This document shows, piece after piece, positions 5,801-10,470 of a DNA stretch of 10,470 nucleotides; the stretch's first letter is position 1; every line of letters starts with the position of its first letter. The notes under the pieces are model-generated. The model saw nothing but the letters and a program-made list of their open reading frames with translations. It had not been told where the DNA came from and did not search any database. The translations under genes were made by a program, and so were the position numbers. Source of the DNA: a bacterium (GTDB lineage Bacteria > Ratteibacteria > UBA8468 > B48-G9 > JAFGKM01). The stretch is taken from assembly GCA_026416755.1 (NCBI GenBank), contig JAOAEP010000107.1, forward strand, positions 1 through 10,470. The letters run 5' to 3'.

Positions 5801-6349
5801 ATGGAGGAACCAAGATTAAAAAAAATTTATAGAGAAAGTGTTGTTCCCAAATTGATGGATAGGTTTAAATATAAAAATGTTATGCAAGTCCCTAAAATTT
5901 TAAAAATTGTTTTGAATATGGGGATAGGAAGAGATAATAAAGATTCAAAAGCAGTAGAAGCAGCTCAAAAAGAACTTACATTAATTGCAGGACAAAAAGC
6001 AGTTTTAACAAAAGCAAAAAAATCCATAGCAGGATTTAATGTAAGGAAAGGTAACATAGTGGGAGTTATGGTGACATTAAGAGGTAACAAGATGTATGAA
6101 TTTCTCGACAGATTAATAACAGTTGCATTACCTAGAGTAAGAGATTTTGAAGGTTTACCAAAGAATTCCACTGATGGGAGAGGTTCATATACGATTGGAA
6201 TAAAAGAACATGTAATTTTCCCTGAAGTAGATTATAATACCATTTATAAAGTGCAAGGTATGAATGTTACAATTGTTACTTCTGCCAAAACACCAGAAGA
6301 AACTATTTCTTTATTAAAAGAAATAGGGTTACCAATAAGGGAGGATTAA
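5801..6349 (+). CDS. rplE: 50S ribosomal protein L5
   Basis: L5 binds 5S rRNA in the central protuberance and contacts P-site tRNA. The 182-residue product is full length. Conserved segments are VVPKLMDRFKYKNVMQVPKI at about 14-33, KIVLNMGIGRDNKD, GQKAVLTKAKKSIAGFNVRKG at 69-89, LPRVRDFEGLP, and the GRGSYTIGIKEHVIFPEVDYN block at 126-146. The ATG at 5801 follows AGAGG at 5787-5791. In E. coli the S8 repressor binds mRNA at the start of this gene; no GC stem resembling that target is evident here by eye, so feedback control is unproven. Confidence 0.98.
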   Translation: MEEPRLKKIYRESVVPKLMDRFKYKNVMQVPKILKIVLNMGIGRDNKDSKAVEAAQKELTLIAGQKAVLTKAKKSIAGFNVRKGNIVGVMVTLRGNKMYEFLDRLITVALPRVRDFEGLPKNSTDGRGSYTIGIKEHVIFPEVDYNTIYKVQGMNVTIVTSAKTPEETISLLKEIGLPIRED

Positions 6350-6351
6350 AG

Positions 6352-6537
6352 GTGGCAAGGAAATGTTTTTTTGAGAAAGTAAAAAGAGGTGCAAAATTTA
6401 AAGTTAGAGAAAGAAATAGATGTTGGAGATGTGGAAGACCGAGAGGTTATTATAGAAAATTTGGAATATGTAGAGTTTGTTTCAGAGAACTTGCTGGGAA
6501 AGGTGAGATTCCTGGAGTGAAAAAAGCAAGTTGGTAA
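6352..6537 (+). CDS. rpsN: 30S ribosomal protein S14, zinc-binding type (type Z)
   Basis: S14 is a small 30S head protein. The 61-residue length and the two CxxC pairs (Cys24/Cys27 and Cys40/Cys43, bracketing GRPRGYYRKFGI) identify the short zinc-binding form, sometimes named rpsZ, rather than the roughly 100-residue zinc-free form. The start is GTG at 6352: GGAGG at 6340-6344 is seven bases upstream and the family N-terminus MARK is reproduced. The C-terminus GEIPGVKKASW matches the family's ending. It lies two bases after rplE and eleven before the chosen rpsH start. An extra Cys at position 5 is not part of the zinc site. Confidence 0.97.
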   Translation: MARKCFFEKVKRGAKFKVRERNRCWRCGRPRGYYRKFGICRVCFRELAGKGEIPGVKKASW

Positions 6538-6548
6538 AGGAGGATTTT

Positions 6549-6944
6549 ATGACAATGACTGACCCTATTGCTGATATGTTAACAAGTATAAGAAATGCAA
6601 ATGCGGTATTAAAACCTTATGTAGATATTCCTTATAGTAAATTTAAAATGAAAATATTGGATGTTTTGAAAGAAGAGAAATATATAAAAGATTATGAAGT
6701 TATTGAAGAAAAAAGTAAAAAGTACATAAGAGTTCATCTACTTTACTTTGGAAAAGTAAAGGCAATTACAGAAATAAAAAGGATAAGTACACCAGGAAGA
6801 AAATTCTATGTTTCAAAGAATAAAATTCCAATAGTAAAGAATAATTATGGTATTGCTGTTTTAACGACTTCAAAGGGAGTTATGAGTAATAAAAAGGCAA
6901 AAGAAATAGGAATTGGCGGAGAATTACTTTTTTATATATGGTAA
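6549..6944 (+). CDS. rpsH: 30S ribosomal protein S8
   Basis: S8 binds the central domain of 16S rRNA and, in E. coli, represses the spc operon. The 131-residue product shows DPIADMLTSIRNANAV at about 5-20, IPYSKFKMKILDVLKEE, the STPGRKFYVSKNKIPIV segment at 80-96, and the signature TTSKGVMSNKKAKEIGIGGELLFYIW at the C-terminus. An upstream TTG at 6531 and a second ATG at 6555 are alternatives. The strong AAAGGAGG at 6536-6543 is five bases before the ATG at 6549, which therefore fits best. The usual Ser before TSKG is Thr here, a conservative change. Confidence 0.97.
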   Translation: MTMTDPIADMLTSIRNANAVLKPYVDIPYSKFKMKILDVLKEEKYIKDYEVIEEKSKKYIRVHLLYFGKVKAITEIKRISTPGRKFYVSKNKIPIVKNNYGIAVLTTSKGVMSNKKAKEIGIGGELLFYIW

Positions 6945-6956
6945 AAAGGGAAATAT

Positions 6957-7523
6957 ATGGCAAGATTAGGGAAAAAACCAATTGAAATTCCTGAAGGTGT
7001 AACTGTAAAAATTGAGGAAGGTCGAGTCATTGTAGAAGGTAAGAAGGGAAAACTTTTTCAAGAAATTTTCCCAAATTTAAATGTAAGTATTGAAGATAAG
7101 AAAATAGTTATAAGGAATGAAGTTGACCCAAAAAACAAAAAACTTTATAGAAAAACAAATTCACTTTGGGGATTGATGAGAAGTTTAATTGCAAATATGA
7201 TAAAAGGTGTTTCTGAAGGATTCGAAAAGATACTTGAAATTCATGGGATTGGATATAAAGGTGAGGTCAAAGGAAATAAACTTATTCTTTCAGTTGGTTT
7301 TACTCATCCTGTTGAAGTAGAAATACCAAAAGATATATCTGTTGAAGTAAGTAGGAATACGATAATATTCATAAGAGGTGCTGATAAACAAAAAGTGGGT
7401 GAATTTGCTGCAAGTGTTAGAAGAATATGTCCTCCAGAGCCATACAAGGGTAAAGGGATTAGATATAGAGGAGAATATGTTAGACAGAAAGCAACAAAAG
7501 CAGGAGTAGGAGCGTCAAAATGA
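6957..7523 (+). CDS. rplF: 50S ribosomal protein L6
   Basis: L6 has two homologous domains and supports the factor-binding region near the sarcin-ricin loop. The 188-residue product begins MARLGKKPIEIPEGV, includes LWGLMRSLIANMIKGVSEGFEK at about 70-91 and GIGYKGEVKGNKL, and ends with the signature CPPEPYKGKGIRYRGEYVRQKATKAG. The usual Arg before PPEPYKGKGI is Cys here (RRIC rather than RKIR). AAGGGA at 6946-6951 lies five bases before the ATG. Its stop overlaps the rplR start as ATGA. It is full length with no gaps. Confidence 0.98.
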   Translation: MARLGKKPIEIPEGVTVKIEEGRVIVEGKKGKLFQEIFPNLNVSIEDKKIVIRNEVDPKNKKLYRKTNSLWGLMRSLIANMIKGVSEGFEKILEIHGIGYKGEVKGNKLILSVGFTHPVEVEIPKDISVEVSRNTIIFIRGADKQKVGEFAASVRRICPPEPYKGKGIRYRGEYVRQKATKAGVGASK

Positions 7524-7900
7524 AATTAACTAGAAAAGAAAAAAGAAAAAAAAGACATTTAAGGGTAAGAAAAAAGGTAAAAGGTTCTTCTGATAGACCA
7601 AGATTGTGTGTGTATAGAAGTAATAAACATATATATGCTTCTTTGATTGATGATAGTTGTTCTCCAAATAAAGTTATAACAACTGTTTCAAGTTTGTCTC
7701 CTGAGTTTAAAAAAAATATAACTGATAGAAGTATTCATGGAGGAAATATAAAGGGTGCAGAGATAGTTGGAAAACTTATAGCAGAAAAGGCAAAATCACT
7801 TGGTATAGAAAAAGTAGTTTTTGATAGAGGTGGTTATAAATATACAGGAAGAGTTAAAGTTTTAGCAGAATCTGCAAGAAAAGGAGGTCTAAAATTTTAG
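7520..7900 (+). CDS. rplR: 50S ribosomal protein L18
   Basis: L18 binds 5S rRNA with L5 in the central protuberance. The 126-residue product has a very basic N-terminal tail (TRKEKRKKRHLRVRKKVKG), the RPRLCVYRSNKHIYASLIDD strand region at about 26-45, and the conserved end AEIVGKLIAEKAKSLGIEKVVFDRGGYKYTGRVKVLAESARKGGLKF. AGGAG at 7508-7512 is seven bases before the ATG, which overlaps rplF by four bases. Its last 20 bases carry the AAGGAGGT SD of rpsE, and the stop TAG overlaps the rpsE start by seven bases, so ribosomes finishing L18 are well placed to begin S5. Confidence 0.97.
   Translation: MKLTRKEKRKKRHLRVRKKVKGSSDRPRLCVYRSNKHIYASLIDDSCSPNKVITTVSSLSPEFKKNITDRSIHGGNIKGAEIVGKLIAEKAKSLGIEKVVFDRGGYKYTGRVKVLAESARKGGLKF
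7881..7896 (+). promoter_or_regulatory. Perfect SD followed by an ATT start codon for rpsE
   Basis: AAGGAGGT at 7881-7888 is fully complementary to the canonical 16S 3' end and is the strongest SD in the window. Five bases later comes ATT at 7894-7896, in frame with S5. Between the upstream in-frame stop (TAA at 7855-7857) and the first in-frame ATG at 8110 there is no ATG, GTG, TTG or CTG, so this site and the ATT together give the best initiation point. Confidence 0.78.
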
Positions 7901-8370
7901 AAAAAGAAAATTTACAGGCAGAAATTGAAGAAAAACAAATAGTAATTGAAATAAGAAGGGTTACAAAGGTTACAAAAGGTGGTAAAAATTTAGGATTTAG
8001 AGCAATTGTTGTTGTTGGTGATGGACAGGGGAAAGGTGGATTTGGTATTGGAAAGGCAAATGAGGTTCCAGAAGCAATAAGGAAAGCAGTAGAACAGGCA
8101 AGAAAAAATATGATAAATATACCTTTAAAAGATGGAACAATTCCCCATGATGTAGAAAGTAAATTTGGTCCTTCAAGAGTAATTTTAAAACCTGCTTCCA
8201 AAGGACATGGGATGGTTGCGGGTAGAACAGTAAGAGCATTTTTGGATGTGTGTGGGATAAAGGATATAACATGTAAATGTTTAGGTTCAACAAATCCGAT
8301 AAATGTTTTATATGCGACTGTTAAAGCGTTAAATAAAATAAAGGTAAGGAGTGAAAACAATGAAACTTAA
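7894..8370 (+). CDS. rpsE: 30S ribosomal protein S5, probable AUU start
   Basis: S5 acts in decoding fidelity and, with S3 and S4, lines the mRNA entry channel. From ATT at 7894 the product has 158 residues, close to the family's usual 160-170. The N-terminal S5 double-stranded-RNA-binding-like domain is intact: RRVTKVTKGGKNLGFRAIVVVGDG at about 21-44, GKGGFGIGKANEVPEAIRKA at 46-65 and ARKNMINIPL. The C-terminal domain has GPSRVILKPASKGHGMVAG at 92-110 and GSTNPINVLYATVKAL at 131-146. Beginning at the first ATG (8110) would remove residues 1-72, most of the first domain, and is rejected. Non-canonical initiation is inferred from the SD position and reading frame. It overlaps rplR by seven bases and rplO by eleven; rpmD, usually next, is absent. 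Confidence 0.93.
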   Translation: MLEKENLQAEIEEKQIVIEIRRVTKVTKGGKNLGFRAIVVVGDGQGKGGFGIGKANEVPEAIRKAVEQARKNMINIPLKDGTIPHDVESKFGPSRVILKPASKGHGMVAGRTVRAFLDVCGIKDITCKCLGSTNPINVLYATVKALNKIKVRSENNET

Positions 8371-8818
8371 CCAACTAAAACCACCTTTTGGTGCAAAACA
8401 TAAGAAAAAACGTTTAGGAAGAGGTGATTCTTCAGGGCATGGTGGAACTTCAACAAGAGGACATAAAGGACATAAAGCAAGAAGTGGATATAGATTACCT
8501 TTTAATTTTGAAGGTGGGCAGATGCCTCTTTTTAGAAGATTACCAAAAAGAGGTTTTACACATATAAAAGAGGAAAAGATTGAAATAGTAAATTTAAATC
8601 AAATTGAAAAACTTTTTAATGATGGTGAAGAAGTAACTATTGATAAATTAAAAGAAAAAGGGATTATTAAAAAAGGTGAATGTGTTAGAATCCTTGGTGA
8701 AGGTAATTTGACTAAAAAACTTATAATTTATGGACATCACTTTTCAAAGAAAGCAAAAGAAAAAATAGAAAAAGTTGGTGGGAAGATAAATATTATAGAG
8801 GAAAAGAAAAATGTTTGA
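8360..8818 (+). CDS. rplO: 50S ribosomal protein L15
   Basis: L15 is a late-assembly large-subunit protein whose basic N-terminal extension threads through 23S rRNA. The 152-residue product shows MKLNQLKPPFGAKHKKKRLGRG at the start, then GHGGTSTRGHKGHKARSG at about 26-43 and FEGGQMPLFRRLPKRGF at 50-66, followed by the globular domain with VNLNQIEKLF. The ATG at 8360 is chosen because AAGGAG at 8346-8351 lies eight bases ahead and the family N-terminus MKLN is reproduced. An in-frame GTG at 8351 would add three residues and is less likely. It overlaps rpsE by eleven bases and secY by eight. Confidence 0.96.
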   Translation: MKLNQLKPPFGAKHKKKRLGRGDSSGHGGTSTRGHKGHKARSGYRLPFNFEGGQMPLFRRLPKRGFTHIKEEKIEIVNLNQIEKLFNDGEEVTIDKLKEKGIIKKGECVRILGEGNLTKKLIIYGHHFSKKAKEKIEKVGGKINIIEEKKNV

Positions 8819-10124
8819 AGCATTTAGAGATACATTTAAAATTCCAGATTTAAAAAAAAGAATAGGTATAACAATTTTATTATTAACCATTTATAGATTT
8901 GGTTGTTATATTCCTGTTCCAGGGATTAATGGAAAAGAACTTGCTAAAATATTTGAAACTGCAGCAGGGACACTTTTTTCTCTTGCAGATTTATTTTCTG
9001 GTGGTGCTTTAAGTCAGGCGACTATATTTGCTCTCGGGATTATGCCATATATAAGTGTTTCAATTGTGCTTGAATTGCTTGCTTCTGTTGTTCCTTATTT
9101 TGAAAACATGTTGAAAAGTGGAGTAGAAGGCAGAAGAAAACTTACTCAACTAACGAGATATGGGACAGTAGCATTATGTATTTTTCAAGGGCTTGCAATT
9201 AGTATCTATCTTGAAAATCCAGAGCACTTTGGAGGGATTTCAATAGTTGCAAATCCAGGATGGCTATTTCGTGCAATAACAACATTGACATTAACTACAG
9301 GTACAATTTTTTTAATGTATCTTGGAGAACAAATAACAGAGAAAGGGATAGGGAACGGTATTTCTCTTATAATTACCGCAAGCATTGTTTCAAGAATGCC
9401 TGTTGCTTTTCATAGAATGGCAGGACTTGTCTCTGCTGGTGAGATAAATTATTTTGTTGTTATTATTCTTATTGCCTTAATTTTTGGAGTAGTTGCTGCT
9501 GCAATTTTAATAAATGAAAGTGAAAGAAGAATACCGATACAATATGCGAAAAGAGTCATTGGGAAAAGGATTTATGGTGGGCAATCAACATATTTACCAA
9601 TAAAATTAAATCAAGGTGGAGTAATACCTCTAATTTTTGCAATAGCCATATTAACTTTTCCAGCAACAATTCTTTCTTTTGCACAAAATAAACTTTTGAT
9701 TAAACTTGCAACAATTTTATCACCAAAAGAACCGATTGGGATGGTTTTATATGCTCTTTTTACAATATTTTTTTGTTATTTTTATGCTGGTATCATATTT
9801 AATCCTGATAATATTGCTGAAGATCTACAAAAATATGGAGGTTTTATTCAAGGGATAAGACCGGGTAAATCAACGGCTCTTTATCTTGAAAAAATATTGA
9901 ATAGATTGACTTTACCTGGTTCTTTAATGCTTTCTGCTATTGCTCTTTTCCCATATATACTTATGAAGTTTTATAGAAAAATTCCTGATATTGTAGCGAG
10001 TATTTTTGGTGGAATTGGGCTTTTAATAGTTGTCTCAGTTCTAATAGAAACAATTAGACAAATAGAAGCACATCTACTTTTAAGACATTATCAAGGATTT
10101 ATAAAAAGAGCAAAAGTAAAATGA
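8811..10124 (+). CDS. secY: Protein translocase subunit SecY
   Basis: SecY is the central channel of the inner-membrane Sec translocon, working with SecE, SecG and SecA. The 437-residue product has the normal length and about ten hydrophobic segments, near residues 16-35, 70-94, 115-134, 152-172, 180-200, 213-234, 268-290, 308-329, 366-386 and 394-412. Motifs include FRFGCYIPVPGIN-like sequence after TM1 (YRFGCYIPVPGIN), LFSGGALSQATIFALGIMPYIS in the plug and TM2 region, GEQITEKGIGNGISL before TM5, and the cytosolic C5 loop GGFIQGIRPGKSTALYL with the conserved Arg350 of GIRPG. AGAGGA at 8797-8802 precedes the ATG by eight bases. It overlaps rplO by eight bases and adk by four, the standard spc-operon order. 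Confidence 0.98.
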   Translation: MFEAFRDTFKIPDLKKRIGITILLLTIYRFGCYIPVPGINGKELAKIFETAAGTLFSLADLFSGGALSQATIFALGIMPYISVSIVLELLASVVPYFENMLKSGVEGRRKLTQLTRYGTVALCIFQGLAISIYLENPEHFGGISIVANPGWLFRAITTLTLTTGTIFLMYLGEQITEKGIGNGISLIITASIVSRMPVAFHRMAGLVSAGEINYFVVIILIALIFGVVAAAILINESERRIPIQYAKRVIGKRIYGGQSTYLPIKLNQGGVIPLIFAIAILTFPATILSFAQNKLLIKLATILSPKEPIGMVLYALFTIFFCYFYAGIIFNPDNIAEDLQKYGGFIQGIRPGKSTALYLEKILNRLTLPGSLMLSAIALFPYILMKFYRKIPDIVASIFGGIGLLIVVSVLIETIRQIEAHLLLRHYQGFIKRAKVK

Positions 10125-10470
10125 AAGAGATAATAATTTTACTTGGACCGCCTGGCGCTGGAAAAGGTACAGTAGGAGAAAGATTAAGTAAAATTTTAAA
10201 TATGCCATTAATTTCTACTGGTGATTTATTAAGAGAAAATGTAAAAGATAAAACAGAATTGGGTCTTAAAGCAAAAGAATATATGGATAGAGGAGAACTT
10301 GTTCCAGATAATATAGTCATTTCTATTCTAATTAAAAGAATAGAGAAAGATGATTGTAAAAATGGTTTTATTCTTGATGGATTTCCAAGGAATATAAATC
10401 AAGCACTAAATCTTGAAAAATATGTAATATCTGAAAAAGTAAGTGTAATATATCTAAAAGCGGATGATGA
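10121..10470 (+). CDS. adk: Adenylate kinase, N-terminal part (3' truncated by window)
   Basis: Adk interconverts ATP plus AMP with two ADP in the cytoplasm. The first 116 codons are present and the frame is open to the window edge. The P-loop GPPGAGKGT is at 9-17 with catalytic Lys15. The AMP-binding region STGDLLREN has Arg38, and the DGFPRNINQA signature lies at 86-95 with Arg90. The residue after the P-loop is Val18 where most family members have Gln (GKGTQ). The LID domain lies beyond the window, so zinc-type or short-type cannot be decided. The ATG at 10121 overlaps the secY stop (ATGA). There is no clear SD ahead of it, so coupling to secY translation is likely. Confidence 0.97.
   Translation, partial: MKEIIILLGPPGAGKGTVGERLSKILNMPLISTGDLLRENVKDKTELGLKAKEYMDRGELVPDNIVISILIKRIEKDDCKNGFILDGFPRNINQALNLEKYVISEKVSVIYLKADD

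Noticed and set aside
5130..5813. Several minus-strand open frames opposite rplN and rplX
   Set aside because: They are shadows of strongly conserved plus-strand genes; low-complexity Phe/Leu/Ser content and no SD support.
6233..6238. TATAAT inside rplE
   Set aside because: No TG extension and no credible -35 at 16-18 bases; chance matches are expected in AT-rich coding DNA.
7854..8360. Long open frame on the minus strand (168 codons) opposite rpsE
   Set aside because: It mirrors the conserved S5 gene, has no recognisable domain, and its hydrophobic composition is what the complement of Lys/Glu-rich coding gives.
8110..8370. A short S5 starting at the ATG at 8110
   Set aside because: It would lose residues 1-72 including most of the N-terminal domain, while the upstream frame encodes clearly conserved S5 sequence and has a perfect SD.

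Overview
This window is a ribosomal-protein superoperon from an AT-rich bacterium. It covers the joined S10 and spc clusters, all on the + strand. It opens inside the last 45 codons of tuf (EF-Tu) and closes inside adk. The complete genes between are, in order: rpsJ, rplC, rplD, rplW, rplB, rpsS, rplV, rpsC, rplP, rpmC, rpsQ, rplN, rplX, rplE, rpsN (zinc type), rpsH, rplF, rplR, rpsE, rplO and secY. I see no mobile element, CRISPR array, RNA gene, clear terminator or gene of unknown function. No stretch of 300 bases lacks a gene; the two longest gaps are about 60 bases each.

The organism is a bacterium: EF-Tu, S14, L29, SecY and the gene order are bacterial, and Shine-Dalgarno (SD) sites complementary to 16S rRNA precede nearly every gene. 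The coding strand is rich in A and in Lys, Ile and Glu codons. The four-cysteine S14, the four-cysteine L24 and the missing rpmD (L30) narrow the choice little. An uncultured or deep-branching phylum is plausible, but I cannot name the phylum from this sequence.

Layout: (1) 1-140, end of tuf. (2) 141-199, a gap with a promoter that has an extended -10. (3) 200-4582, S10 block, rpsJ to rplP, nearly all genes touching or overlapping. (4) 4583-4644, a second gap with a promoter of almost the same architecture. (5) 4645-8818, rpmC to rplO. (6) 8811 to the end, secY then adk. The products form both ribosomal subunits around the peptidyl-transferase centre, the tunnel exit and the decoding region. 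SecY is the membrane channel that receives nascent chains at the exit, and Adk maintains the adenylate balance.

Most genes overlap their neighbours by 1 to 35 bases, so translational coupling is probably extensive. The most notable observation is rpsE: it has no ATG, GTG or TTG at a usable position, and the best start is ATT at 7894, five bases after a perfect AAGGAGGT. The other points are the internal promoter before rpmC, the absence of rpmD, and the 35-base rpsQ/rplN overlap. I found no previously undescribed multi-gene system; this is a core housekeeping locus with a few unusual expression signals.
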